Shown here: piece after piece, positions 1 to 8,796 of the stretch
Numbering within the stretch: the stretch's first letter is position 1
Layout of the letters: each line of letters starts with the position of its first letter
Source: Paracoccus sp. DMF-8
GTDB taxonomy: Bacteria; Pseudomonadota; Alphaproteobacteria; Rhodobacterales; Rhodobacteraceae
Length of the DNA: 64,000 nt
Assembly (NCBI RefSeq): GCF_029309835.1
Contig: NZ_JARJHL010000003.1
Coordinates: forward strand, 1 to 64,000
Direction: 5' to 3'
Notes under the pieces: model-generated
What the model saw: the letters and a program-made list of their open reading frames with translations, nothing else
Told to the model about the DNA's origin: nothing
Databases searched by the model: none
Program-made: the position numbers and the translations under genes

Positions 1-149
1 GGGACTCCACGCAATTTCTTCTGCATTAGCGCAGGTTTTACGAATCTGCAAAGGTGAAAGGCGGAATGCGGGTTATACTGTCGTCAGGAACCCGTGACCG
101 CCCGGATCGGTTGCGATGGCATCCCCCCCTTTCGCGAAAGGACGACAGA

Positions 150-926
150 ATGCGCATGACCAGACGGATTTCCCTGCAACTGGCGCTGACCGGCATCGCC
201 ATGGGCGGCCTGCCCCGCATCGGCGCGGCCGAGGACGCGGCCCCCGCCACGGTGTCGATCCGTCCGATCGAACATGCCTCTTTCTATCTGGAACTGCCCG
301 ACCGGGTGATTGCGGTCGATCCGGTGGGCGATGCGGCGCTTTATGCCAACCTGCCCCAGCCCGACCTGATCCTGATCACCCATGAACACGGCGACCATTT
401 CGACCCGGACCGCTTGCAGGCCCTGCTGGGCGAACAGACGCGGATCATCTCGAACCCGGCGGTGCTGGAAAAGATGTCTGACGCGCTGAAGGCCCGCACC
501 ACCGCCATGGCCAATGGCGAAACCGCAGATCTGGACGGGCTGATGATCAGCGCCGTCCCCGCCTACAACATCACCGAGGACCGGCTGCAATACCACCCCA
601 AGGGCCGCGACAACGGCTATGTCCTGACCATCGGCGGGGCGCGTTTCTACATCGCGGGCGATACCGAGGCCACGGATGAGATGAAGGCGCTGACAGACAT
701 TCACGTCGCCTTCGTGCCGATGAACCTGCCCTATACGATGACCGCCGATCAGGCGGCCGAAGGGGTCGCGGCCTTTGCCCCCGTTCAGGTCTATCCCTAT
801 CACCATCGCGGCACCGACCCGGCAGCCTTCGCCGCGAAACTGAAGGAACTGGGCAGCGAAACCGAGGTGATCATCGCCGACTGGTATCCCGCCGTCGAAG
901 ACCCGACCGGCGCCAACCCGGAATAA
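150..926 (+). CDS. Exported MBL-fold metal-dependent hydrolase
   Basis: A 258-residue metallo-beta-lactamase-fold protein of the UlaG/RomA-like group. The metal-binding signature THEHGDHFD is at about residues 78-86, followed by further His/Asp positions (YIAGDTEA, YPYHHRG) expected in this fold. The N-terminus MRMTRRISLQLALTG has a twin-arginine followed by a hydrophobic stretch and an AA cleavage region, so export by the Tat route is plausible. I start at the ATG at 150, preceded by GAAAGGA, rather than at an upstream in-frame ATG at 54, because this gives a proper signal peptide. The substrate is unknown. The gene is monocistronic, ending at a shared terminator with icd. Confidence 0.85.
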   Translation: MRMTRRISLQLALTGIAMGGLPRIGAAEDAAPATVSIRPIEHASFYLELPDRVIAVDPVGDAALYANLPQPDLILITHEHGDHFDPDRLQALLGEQTRIISNPAVLEKMSDALKARTTAMANGETADLDGLMISAVPAYNITEDRLQYHPKGRDNGYVLTIGGARFYIAGDTEATDEMKALTDIHVAFVPMNLPYTMTADQAAEGVAAFAPVQVYPYHHRGTDPAAFAAKLKELGSETEVIIADWYPAVEDPTGANPE

Positions 927-945
927 AGCGCGCCGAGTGAACGAA

Positions 946-973
946 AAAGGCCCGAGAGCGATCTCGGGCCTTT
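946..973. terminator. Bidirectional terminator between MBL gene and icd
   Basis: Perfect 12-bp stem (AAAGGCCCGAGA, 946-957, with its complement at 962-973) and a 4-base loop. A-runs and T-runs flank both sides, so it can serve both convergent genes. Confidence 0.85.
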
Positions 974-994
974 CATCATGCGGCTGCGCGGCAA

Positions 995-2209
995 TCAGCC
1001 TTGCAGCGCCTTGTTCAGATATTCGTCGACTTTTTCCAGATAGCCCATCGTGGTCAGCCATTTCTGATCCGGGCCGACCAGCAGCGCGAGGTCCTTGGTC
1101 ATGAAACCATCCTCGACCGCCTGAACGGTCACACGCTCCAGCGTCTGCGCGAAATTCAGCAGGGCCGCGTTGTCGTCCAGTTTCGCGCGATGTTTCAGAC
1201 CGCCGGTCCAAGCATAGATCGACGCAATCGAGTTGGTCGAGGTTTCCTTGCCCTTCTGATGTTCGCGGTAGTGGCGGGTGACGGTGCCGTGCGCCGCCTC
1301 TGCCTCGACCGTCTTTCCATCGGGCGTCATCAGAACCGAGGTCATCAGGCCAAGCGAACCAAAGCCCTGCGCGACCGTATCCGACTGCACGTCGCCGTCA
1401 TAGTTCTTGCAGGCCCAGACATAGCCGCCCGACCATTTCAGCGCCGAGGCGACCATATCGTCGATCAGGCGGTGTTCGTAATGGATGCCGGCTTTTTTGA
1501 AGGCGTCTTCGAATTCGGCCTCATAGACCTCCTGGAAGATGTCCTTGAAGCGGCCGTCATAGGCTTTCAGGATGGTGTTCTTGGTCGACAGATAGACCGG
1601 ATAGCCGCGCTGCAGACCATAGTTCATGGATGCACGGGCGAAATCGCGGATCGAATCGTCCAGGTTGTACATCGCCTGCGCGATACCGGCGCCGGGGGCC
1701 TGGAAGACCTCGTGTTCGATGACTTCGCCATCATCGCCGACGAATTTGATCGTCAGCTTGCCCGCGCCGGGGAATTTGAAATCGGTGGCCTTGTACTGGT
1801 CGCCGAATGCGTGACGCCCGACGATGATCGGCTGCGTCCAATGCGGCACCAGACGCGGCACGTTCTGGCAGATGATCGGCTCGCGGAAAATCACGCCGCC
1901 CAGAATGTTGCGGATCGTGCCGTTGGGCGATTTCCACATCTTTTTCAGGCCGAATTCCTCGACCCGCGCCTCGTCCGGGGTGATCGTCGCACATTTGACG
2001 CCGACGCCATGTTCCTTGATCGCAAGGGCGGAATCGATGGTGACCTGATCGTCGGTCGCATCGCGGTGTTCGATGCCCAGATCGTAATATTTCAGGTCGA
2101 TATCGAGATAGGGCAGGATCAGTTTGTCTTTGATGAAGTGCCAGATGATCCGGGTCATCTCGTCGCCGTCAAGCTCGACGACCGGGTTCGCTACCTTGAT
2201 CTTCGACAT
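995..2209 (-). CDS. icd: NADP-dependent isocitrate dehydrogenase
   Basis: A 404-residue homodimeric-type isocitrate dehydrogenase, oxidising isocitrate to 2-oxoglutarate in the TCA cycle. Family landmarks are the N-terminus [20 protein letters not shown], the substrate-binding SPNGTIRN segment, the DDMVA metal-binding region and the AHGTVTRH cofactor region near the C-terminus. The ATG at 2209 is preceded by AGGGGG and matches the usual family start; the reading frame continues 28 codons further upstream without family resemblance. Stop at 995, close to the shared terminator. Transcribed alone, about 150 bases downstream of the HD/membrane operon. Confidence 0.97.
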   Translation of the reverse strand: MSKIKVANPVVELDGDEMTRIIWHFIKDKLILPYLDIDLKYYDLGIEHRDATDDQVTIDSALAIKEHGVGVKCATITPDEARVEEFGLKKMWKSPNGTIRNILGGVIFREPIICQNVPRLVPHWTQPIIVGRHAFGDQYKATDFKFPGAGKLTIKFVGDDGEVIEHEVFQAPGAGIAQAMYNLDDSIRDFARASMNYGLQRGYPVYLSTKNTILKAYDGRFKDIFQEVYEAEFEDAFKKAGIHYEHRLIDDMVASALKWSGGYVWACKNYDGDVQSDTVAQGFGSLGLMTSVLMTPDGKTVEAEAAHGTVTRHYREHQKGKETSTNSIASIYAWTGGLKHRAKLDDNAALLNFAQTLERVTVQAVEDGFMTKDLALLVGPDQKWLTTMGYLEKVDEYLNKALQG

Positions 2210-2360
2210 GGGTACCCCCTCATGGAATGGAACGCGCTCGGCGCCGCTATAGCCGGGAATGCGGGGAATGGAAAGGTGTGTATGCGATTGCATACCAAAT
2301 TTCCGCCAATCTTCGGACGGGCGCGGCGCATGGCCGGCGTCGGGGCATCCGGCGGGGGTG

Positions 2361-2762
2361 TCAGGGACGGTTTCGCCGGGCGATCATCTGGTTCAGACAC
2401 AGCGCGGCCAGACCGCAAATCACGACGGGCAGGCCGAAACGGGTGGAAAAGCCCTCTCCGATCCCCAGAAAGGACCGGCCTGCGGTCAGGGCGAACAGGA
2501 TGCCGATCAGCAGGCCGAGGTCCTGCCGAGTGACGCCCTGCGGGATGGCGATGCGCAGCGCCAGCAGAATCAGGACGACAAGGCCCGCAGGTTGCAGCGC
2601 CTCGGTGACCAGACGGCGCCGCCCGGCGACTTCGGCAAAGGCGTCAAAGCCCCGTCCCGATGGCAGGGGGCCGCTGATCTGCGCGGCAATCCCGGCGATG
2701 CCGTGGTCCAGCAGCGCCATGCCGAAAAAGCACAGGCAAAGTGCCGCGGCACGCCTAGGCAT
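2361..2762 (-). CDS. Small four-helix membrane protein
   Basis: An unrecognised 133-residue protein with about four hydrophobic segments (near residues 4-24, 60-80, 84-102 and 108-125). The ATG at 2762 overlaps the end of the upstream tandem HD gene by eight bases, so the two are probably translationally coupled. An alternative in-frame start upstream would run through the HD gene and is not needed. It is the last gene of a four-gene leftward operon. No catalytic motif is visible; function unknown. Confidence 0.7.
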   Translation of the reverse strand: MPRRAAALCLCFFGMALLDHGIAGIAAQISGPLPSGRGFDAFAEVAGRRRLVTEALQPAGLVVLILLALRIAIPQGVTRQDLGLLIGILFALTAGRSFLGIGEGFSTRFGLPVVICGLAALCLNQMIARRNRP

Positions 2763-3885
2763 GGGCGAACCACTGTCGCGCGCGTTCGTCCAGCCATTGC
2801 CACAGATCCGGCGCGCCGCGTTCGATCTGGCGCCCGACGCGGGCGACCAACTGGTCGTAGGTGACATTGTATTCCGGCCATGTCCCGCCATCGCTGGCCA
2901 GATTCAGCACGACCGGCTGCGCCCGGTCCAGCGCCTTGCCAAAGATCGCATCCGGGGTTTCGGCCGCCTCGAATTCGTCCCACAGCGCGCGGAAGCCCTG
3001 CCCTTGCGCCTGCGGCAACAGCCCGAAGATCCGCCGCGCCGCCGCCTGTTCGGCCGCAACCTGCCCCTGCGAATGATGCGAGGCGCCGCCATTGGCGTGG
3101 ATCGGCACATCGCCCGTGTCGATTTCGACCAGATCATGCAGGATCAGCATGCGGATCACCCGCGCCGGATCGACGCCCGGCCCGGCGATGCCCCCCAAGA
3201 CCAGCGCGTAAAGCGCCAGATGCCAGCTATGTTCGGCGGTATTTTCGCGCCGCGACCCGTCGCAGAGCCGCCCGGCCCGCAACACGGATTTCAGCCGGTC
3301 CGCCACCGCCAGAAAGGCCAGACGCCGCCCCAGATCGCTGTCGGGCAGGGGCTGGCCGTCCAGCAGGGATTGCGCCGCCGCCATCGCCTCGGGCCATTCC
3401 TGCCACAGTCGCGCGGCGCGGCCCCCGCCCATGTTGTCGCGCACGATCTGCAGGTGATCGGGGCGCGGACGATCGGACAGCAGGACCTGAAACAGCGGCT
3501 GGATATGGTCCATGCGCTTGGCGAAACGCGCATCGGGGCTTTGCCCCGCCTCGAATTCCTGCCACAGCGCCAGCAGGGACGCGCCACCCGGCAGCAGGCC
3601 GAACAACTGTTGCGCGGCGGCCAGTTCGGCGGCCTGCACGGCGGCGGCGTCATGGGCCAGATGGATCGGATGATCGCCCGTGTCGATTTCGACCAGATCA
3701 TGCAGCAGGATCATGGCAATCGCCCGGTCCGACCCGCCAAAGACCATCGCGTAAAGCGCCACATGCCATGAATGTTCCGCGCTGTTTTCGGCGCGCGAAT
3801 CGTCCATCAGCACATTGGCGCGGTCGACGGATTTCAGCCGGTCCGCCTCGATCAGAAAGGCGATCAGGGCGGAGTAATCCGTCAT
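2755..3885 (-). CDS. Tandem HD-domain hydrolase (two HD_3 domains in one chain)
   Basis: A 376-residue protein built of two tandem copies of the same HD-domain unit. Copy 1 (about residues 1-190) carries AEHSWHVALY and LLHDLVEIDTGD; copy 2 (about 195-376) carries AEHSWHLALY and LILHDLVEIDTGD. Each copy has the His...HD...Asp metal-ligand set of the YfbR/HDDC2-like phosphohydrolases, which act mainly on nucleoside monophosphates. Family members known to me are usually about 180-210 residues with one domain, so this is an internal duplication or fusion. The ATG at 3885 overlaps the preceding gene stop by ATGA; the 3' end overlaps the next gene by eight bases. Substrate is inferred only from family. 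Confidence 0.85.
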   Translation of the reverse strand: MTDYSALIAFLIEADRLKSVDRANVLMDDSRAENSAEHSWHVALYAMVFGGSDRAIAMILLHDLVEIDTGDHPIHLAHDAAAVQAAELAAAQQLFGLLPGGASLLALWQEFEAGQSPDARFAKRMDHIQPLFQVLLSDRPRPDHLQIVRDNMGGGRAARLWQEWPEAMAAAQSLLDGQPLPDSDLGRRLAFLAVADRLKSVLRAGRLCDGSRRENTAEHSWHLALYALVLGGIAGPGVDPARVIRMLILHDLVEIDTGDVPIHANGGASHHSQGQVAAEQAAARRIFGLLPQAQGQGFRALWDEFEAAETPDAIFGKALDRAQPVVLNLASDGGTWPEYNVTYDQLVARVGRQIERGAPDLWQWLDERARQWFAHA

Positions 3886-4334
3886 CTGCCGCGCCCGGCG
3901 TGGCGGCGGGCGAAACGCAGCGACAGCAGGGCGCCGATGATCGCGGGGGCCAGATATTGCAGGCGGTTGACCTCGACCGGGATGTCGCAGGCGCCGCCGT
4001 TTTCGCGGATCATGTGCCATGGGATCAGCGCGGCCAGAACCAGCGTGCCCGCGATCAGGACCGGACGTTCGCGCAGGGGCCGCAGCACCGCCAGCACCGC
4101 CAGCGGCATCAGGCACAGGCCCATCACCGCCAGCCCAAGCGGATCAAGCTGGGGCAGCACCACGCCAAGCGTCGCGGGCGGATAGCTGTCCATCATGTCG
4201 CCTGTCGGGCAGATCTCATCGCCCTTGATGATGCAATGGATACTGTCCACCTCCAGCCCCGTGGCCAGCGCCTCGGCCAGCAGAGCAAGACCCGCGACCA
4301 CGACCAGCCACAGGCCCGAAAGCAGACGCAGCAT
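3882..4334 (-). CDS. Hypothetical membrane protein
   Basis: A 150-residue protein with about four hydrophobic helices (near residues 3-24, 54-80, 88-106, 125-142) and a Cys-containing loop between the first two (HCIIKGDEICPTGD). I chose the ATG at 4334, preceded by GGGCGGG; an in-frame TTG at 4346 is possible. It lies 18 bases after the alpha/beta hydrolase gene and its stop overlaps the tandem HD gene start (ATGA), so it belongs to the same operon. No function recognised. Confidence 0.7.
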   Translation of the reverse strand: MLRLLSGLWLVVVAGLALLAEALATGLEVDSIHCIIKGDEICPTGDMMDSYPPATLGVVLPQLDPLGLAVMGLCLMPLAVLAVLRPLRERPVLIAGTLVLAALIPWHMIRENGGACDIPVEVNRLQYLAPAIIGALLSLRFARRHAGRGR

Positions 4335-4352
4335 CAGCCCGCCCAAACCCCG

Positions 4353-5012
4353 TTACCGCGTGGTTTCGGTCAGGCGGCGGCGGACATAGCCCTGAACATT
4401 GGCGATCATCGGCTTCATATGCACCTCGTCATCGCGGAAGAAATGGTCCGCGCCCTCGATTTCCTCGTGGGTGATGGTGATGCCCTTCTGCTCGCGCAGC
4501 TTGCCGACAAGGCCGTGGGTGTCTTTCGGCGGCGCGACACGGTCAGCGGTGCCGTTGATGATCAGGCCCGACGACGGGCAAGGCGCCAGAAAGCTGAAAT
4601 CATACATGTTCGCAGGCGGCGCGACCGACACGAAACCGGTGATTTCCGGGCGCCGCATCAGCAGTTGCATCCCGATCCATGCGCCAAAGCTGAAGCCCGC
4701 GACCCAGCAATGCTTGGAATTCGGGTTCATCGCCTGCAGGTAATCCAGCGCGGATGCGGCATCCGACAGTTCGCCGATGCCCTGATCGAATTCGCCCTGA
4801 CTGCGGCCGACGCCCCGGAAATTGAAGCGCAGCACCGTGAAGCCCATCTGATGAAAGGCGTAATGCAGGTTGTAAACCACCCGGTTGTTCATCGTCCCCC
4901 CGAATTGCGGATGGGGGTGCAGGATGATGGCGATCGGGGCGTCCGGCTTGGCCTGGGGGTGGTAGCGTCCCTCCAGACGACCTTCGGGACCGGGGAAAAT
5001 CAGTTCAGGCAT
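4353..5012 (-). CDS. Alpha/beta hydrolase (COG2945-type)
   Basis: A 219-residue cytoplasmic alpha/beta hydrolase. The nucleophile elbow GFSFGAW is near residue 100 and the catalytic His follows in EGADHFFR near the C-terminus. The oxyanion region HPHPQFGGTMNN near residue 32 is typical of the short COG2945 hydrolases. The start at 5012 follows GAAGGAAG; an in-frame extension upstream overlaps the divergent promoter and lacks homology. First gene of the leftward operon and divergent from the iscR-like gene, an arrangement I associate with Rhodobacteraceae iscR loci (recollection). Substrate unknown. Confidence 0.88.
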   Translation of the reverse strand: MPELIFPGPEGRLEGRYHPQAKPDAPIAIILHPHPQFGGTMNNRVVYNLHYAFHQMGFTVLRFNFRGVGRSQGEFDQGIGELSDAASALDYLQAMNPNSKHCWVAGFSFGAWIGMQLLMRRPEITGFVSVAPPANMYDFSFLAPCPSSGLIINGTADRVAPPKDTHGLVGKLREQKGITITHEEIEGADHFFRDDEVHMKPMIANVQGYVRRRLTETTR

Positions 5013-5057
5013 GGGCTTCCTTCGATTTCGGCTTTCTTGACGCTTATGCGGCTCACC

Positions 5058-5171
5058 ATTAGACCCATACTTGGGAAGCACGCAGGAAGAACACAAGAAA
5101 CGCAAGGCACGGCTTTGGCGGATTAGACCGAAGCCCTGGCCCGCGTCAATCTTTGGCCAAATCTTTGGCCA
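5058..5171. promoter_or_regulatory. Divergent regulatory region with direct repeats, iscR-like / hydrolase
   Basis: The 205-base divergent intergenic region holds two repeat types. A 12-base unit AATCTTTGGCCA occurs twice head-to-tail at 5148-5159 and 5160-5171, about 50 bases before the iscR-like ATG. An 8-base unit ATTAGACC occurs at 5058-5065 and 5122-5129. Either could be an operator, for instance for autoregulation; no regulator is identified. Confidence 0.5.
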
Positions 5172-5217
5172 GCCCCACAGGCAGCCCGCAGATCCCTGCG
5201 CGAAGGAGAGAAACCCC

Positions 5218-5676
5218 ATGAAACTATCGACAAAGGGTCGTTACGCGATGGTCGCGCTGATTGATCTGGCGATCGCCAAGGGCGACAACCTGACCTCTCT
5301 GGCGGAAATTTCGGACCGGCAGGATATCTCGCTGCCCTATCTGGAACAGCTGTTTGTGCGGCTGCGCCGGGCCGGGCTGGTCGAATCGGTGCGCGGTCCG
5401 GGCGGCGGCTATCGTCTGGCCCGTCCCGCGTCGGAAATCCGCGTCGCCGAAATCCTGGAAGCCGTCGATGAAACCGTCAGCGCCCTGCATGTCGGCGCGG
5501 GCGCGACGGGCGGCGTGTCCGGGTCGCGGGCACAGACCCTGTCGAACCGGCTGTGGGAAAGCCTGTCGGCGCATGTCTATGTGTTTTTGCACAACCACAC
5601 GCTGGCGGATGTGTCGAAAAACGCCCTGCTGCCCTGCCCCGCCCTGCCGCAGATCCTGGCGGTCGTGGACGAATGA
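5218..5676 (+). CDS. iscR: Rrf2-family regulator, IscR-like without the Fe-S cysteine triad
   Basis: A 152-residue Rrf2-family regulator. The N-terminal winged helix-turn-helix (MKLSTKGRYAMVALIDLA ... RGPGGGYRLAR, residues 1-65) and following helix (EILEAVDETV) match IscR. Where canonical IscR has three Cys ligands for [2Fe-2S], this protein has a Gly/Ala/Ser-rich segment (LHVGAGATGGVSGSRAQ) with none. The only Cys is near the C-terminus in LPCPALPQ. A single-cysteine IscR is described in Rhodobacter sphaeroides, so this is probably lineage-typical. ATG at 5218 follows GAAGGAGAG. Unusually no suf/isc genes follow: the stop at 5676 directly abuts the convergent kinase gene stop. Confidence 0.85.
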   Translation: MKLSTKGRYAMVALIDLAIAKGDNLTSLAEISDRQDISLPYLEQLFVRLRRAGLVESVRGPGGGYRLARPASEIRVAEILEAVDETVSALHVGAGATGGVSGSRAQTLSNRLWESLSAHVYVFLHNHTLADVSKNALLPCPALPQILAVVDE

Positions 5677-6519
5677 TCACGCCTTATCTGATTGGGCCAT
5701 TTCCAGCGCCAGCCGCAGCGCGCCGTCCAGCGGCGTGCCGCGCGCGGGGCGCTGATTCCAGCGGTCAAACAGCCGGTCGGCAAAGATCGGGCCAAGCCCG
5801 CCGGTGAAGGTCACGGGCAGATCGCGCCCCCCCTGCAACCGGGTGATGGCCTGAATGACGTAATCGCAGGCGGCATCCAGCACCTGTTCGGCCACCGGAT
5901 CGCCCGGATATTCCAGCATCAGCCGCGCAACGCGGGCAAAATCGGCGCCGCTGGCCGTGCGCGCAAGGCCCACGATCTGCTGCGGCCCGCCCAGTTGATC
6001 CAGCACCGCCAGCGTCAGACCCGTCGGCTCGACCAGCCCGTCCTGCGTGCGCAGGGTCAATGTCAGCAGCAGCCTGCCCATCCATGCGCCGCTGGCCTCA
6101 TCCCCCAGAACCGGACCCCACCCGCCGATGGTTTCGACCGCGCCGCCGATCTGGCGCGAAAACACCGATCCCGTGCCGATGGCCGCCACCACCCCGTCGC
6201 CCGCGCCAAGCGCCCCCGCCACCGCCGTCACCGCATCATGCACGACCCGCACCCGGCCAAAGGGCAGCATCGGTCCCAGCCAGTTGCGCGCGCCGGAAAT
6301 ATTCGCCCCGGCCAGCCCCAGACATGCCGCAACGTCACCGGGCGCGCGCCCGTCCAGCGCCTGCCCCGCCGTGTCCATGATCGCGGCGAGCGCGCCATCG
6401 CGGTCGGAATTGATATTGGCGGGCCCGCCTTCGCCCCGGCCCAGAACGCGGCCGTCGCGATCGGCCAGAACCGCGCGGCATCCGGTCCCGCCACCATCAA
6501 GACCCAGAAAGAACTGCAT
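5677..6519 (-). CDS. BadF/BadG/BcrA-family ATPase, N-acetylglucosamine-kinase-like
   Basis: A 280-residue sugar kinase of the ASKHA fold. The phosphate-1 motif FLGLDGGGTGCRA is at residues 4-16, a phosphate-2-like GIGTGSVFS-type loop (AAIGTGSVFS) near 112, GGWGPVLGDEASGAW near 132 and the adenosine-type FTGGLGP near 240. Members related to NagK phosphorylate amino sugars such as GlcNAc. It is divergent from the sugar ABC importer operon across 90 bases, suggesting it phosphorylates the imported sugar. The substrate is inferred. Confidence 0.85.
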   Translation of the reverse strand: MQFFLGLDGGGTGCRAVLADRDGRVLGRGEGGPANINSDRDGALAAIMDTAGQALDGRAPGDVAACLGLAGANISGARNWLGPMLPFGRVRVVHDAVTAVAGALGAGDGVVAAIGTGSVFSRQIGGAVETIGGWGPVLGDEASGAWMGRLLLTLTLRTQDGLVEPTGLTLAVLDQLGGPQQIVGLARTASGADFARVARLMLEYPGDPVAEQVLDAACDYVIQAITRLQGGRDLPVTFTGGLGPIFADRLFDRWNQRPARGTPLDGALRLALEMAQSDKA

Positions 6520-6609
6520 GTGACGACTCCTTGACGACCATGGCGGCGGGCTGCAACCTGACCTCAGCTAACAGAAGCGGCGAAACAGCCGCAAGCAGGG
6601 AGAACGACC

Positions 6610-7869
6610 ATGAAGCTGGGCAAAATCAGCGCGATCCTTTTGGCGGCGACGGCACCGGGCACGCCCGCATTCGCGCAGGATGTGGTGCTGAACATCGAAA
6701 GCTGGCGCAATGACGACCTGCCGATCTGGCAGGAAAAGATCATCCCGGCGTTCGAGGCCGCACATCCGGGGATCAAGCTGAATTTCACGCCCTCGGCCCC
6801 GGCGGAATACAATGCTGTGCTGAATTCCAAGCTGCAGGGCGGTTCGGCGGGCGATATCATCACCTGCCGGCCCTTTGACGCATCCCTGCAACTGTTCGAA
6901 CAGGGCCAGCTGGCCGATCTGACCGATCTGGCGGGCATGGCGAATTTCAGCGATGTCGCGAAATCGGGCTGGTCCACGGATGACGGGTCGAAAACCTTCT
7001 GCGTGCCGATGGCCAGCGTGATCCACGGGTTCCTGTATAACAAGGCGGCCTTTACCGAACTGGGGCTGGAACCGCCCCGGACCGTCGATGAATTCTTTGC
7101 CCTGCTGGACAAGATCAAAGAGGAGGGCAGCTATATCCCGATGGCGATGGGCACCCCGACCAGTGGGAAGCGGCGACGATGGGTTACCAGAACATCGGCC
7201 CGAATTACTGGCACGGCGAGGATGGCCGCAAGGCGCTGATCGCGGGCACCGCCAAGCTGACCGATCCCGAATTCGTGGCGCCGCTGGAACAGCTTGCCCG
7301 CTGGAAGGACTACCTTGGCGACGGGTTCGAGGCGCAGACCTATCCCGACAGCCAGAACCTGTTCACCCTTGGCCGCGCGGCGATCTATCCGACAGGGTCA
7401 TGGGAAATCGGGCCGTTCACCCCGCAGATCGGCGGCGCCTTTGAAATGGGCGCCTTCCCGCCCCCGGTCCCGGCGGATGGCGATACCTGCTATATCTCGG
7501 ATCACACGGATATCGGCATCGGCATGAATGCCGCGACCCGACATCCCGACGAGGTGCGCATCTTCCTGGACTGGGTCGCCAGCCCCGAATTCGCCACGCT
7601 TTACGCCAATGCCCTGCCCGGCTTCTTCCCGCTGTCCAGCGGCGAGGTCGCGCTGGAGGATCCGCTGGCACAGGAATTCATCGGCTGGCGCGGGAATTGC
7701 CAATCGACCATCCGATCCACCTATCAGATCCTGTCGCGCGGCACGCCGAGATCTGGAAAACGAGGCGTGGCGCATATCCGCCGCCGTCGTCAACGGCACC
7801 CTGACGCCCGAGGCAGGCGCCAAGGAACTGCAGGACGGTCTGGAAAGCTGGTATCAGCCCGCGCAATAA
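6610..7869 (+). pseudogene. Frameshifted sugar ABC transporter substrate-binding protein
   Basis: Extracellular solute-binding protein family 1 for carbohydrate import, starting with a signal peptide (MKLGKISAILLAATAPGTPA, cleavage at FAQ). The start follows AGGGAG. Reading is broken twice. Near 7150-7165 a base is missing after PMAMGT, so the expected DQWEAATMGYQ continues in another frame. Near 7745-7755, after QILSRGTP, the expected ENEAWRISAAVV continues in the third frame to the stop at 7869. Joined across the shifts it would be about 420 residues, normal for the family, with no internal stop in the correct frames. It is therefore either a recent pseudogene or an intact gene with two sequence errors. 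Confidence 0.85.
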
Positions 7870-7902
7870 GGTCACGGCCCCGGTTCGCCGGGGCCGACCG
7901 CC

Positions 7903-8796
7903 ATGTTCAAGCGCCCGCATATCCTGGTCTTTCTGGCCCCCGCCGTCATCATCTATACGCTGGTGATGATCCTGCCCTTGTTCGGCACGCTGCGCCTTGC
8001 GCTGTTTCGCGGCGACGGCTTTGTCGGGCTGGCGAATTTCCAGACCCTGTTCGGCGATCCACGGTGGAGCGCGGCTTTCTGGAACGCGCTTGGCAACAAC
8101 CTGTGGTTTTTCATCGTGCATATGCTGGTGCAAAACCCCATCGGCATCGCGCTGGCGGCGCTGCTGTCGTCGAACCGGCTGCGCGGGGCGGCCTTTTACC
8201 GGACCGCGATTTTCATTCCGACGATCCTGTCTTTTGTCGTGGTCGGTTTCGCGTGGAAGCTGATCCTGTCGCCGCTCTGGGGGATCGCGCCGAACATGCT
8301 GGATGCGGTCGGGCTGAAATCGCTGTTCGCGCCATGGCTGGGACGCGAGGGATCGGCCCTGACCACGCTGGCGCTGATCTCTGTCTGGCAATTCGTCGGC
8401 ATTCCGATGATGCTGATCTATGCCGCGATGATTTCCATCCCCGATGAGGTGATCGAGGCCGCCGAGATCGACGGCATCACCGGCTGGTCGCAGTTCCGGC
8501 GCATCAAGCTGCCGCTGATCCTGCCCGCGATCGGGATCATTTCGGTTCTGACATTCGTCGGAAATTTCAACGCATTCGACCTGATCTATGTCAGTCAGGG
8601 GGCGCTGGCCGGGCCGAATTACGCGACTGATATTCTGGGCACATTCATGTTCCGCACGTTCTTCGGGTTCCAGTTGCAACTGGGCGATCCGAACATGGGC
8701 GCGACCATTGCCAGCGTGATGTTCGTGATCATTCTGGCCGGCGTCTGCCTGTATCTGTTCGGCATCCACCGCCGCCTGCGGAGGTATCAGTTCTGA
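7903..8796 (+). CDS. Carbohydrate ABC transporter permease (MalF/UgpA-type)
   Basis: A 297-residue inner-membrane permease with about six transmembrane helices. The cytoplasmic coupling loop reads EAAEIDGITGWSQFRRIKLP near residue 185, the EAA motif that docks on the ATPase. It follows the binding-protein gene by 33 bases and overlaps the second permease gene (TGATG), so the two permeases are coupled. Intact, in contrast to the flanking binding-protein and ATPase genes. Confidence 0.95.
   Translation: MFKRPHILVFLAPAVIIYTLVMILPLFGTLRLALFRGDGFVGLANFQTLFGDPRWSAAFWNALGNNLWFFIVHMLVQNPIGIALAALLSSNRLRGAAFYRTAIFIPTILSFVVVGFAWKLILSPLWGIAPNMLDAVGLKSLFAPWLGREGSALTTLALISVWQFVGIPMMLIYAAMISIPDEVIEAAEIDGITGWSQFRRIKLPLILPAIGIISVLTFVGNFNAFDLIYVSQGALAGPNYATDILGTFMFRTFFGFQLQLGDPNMGATIASVMFVIILAGVCLYLFGIHRRLRRYQF

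Noticed and set aside
2880..5126. Long plus-strand open frame (748 codons) over the HD/membrane/hydrolase operon
   Set aside because: Arg/Ala/Pro-rich shadow of four well-supported minus-strand genes with coupled starts and stops.
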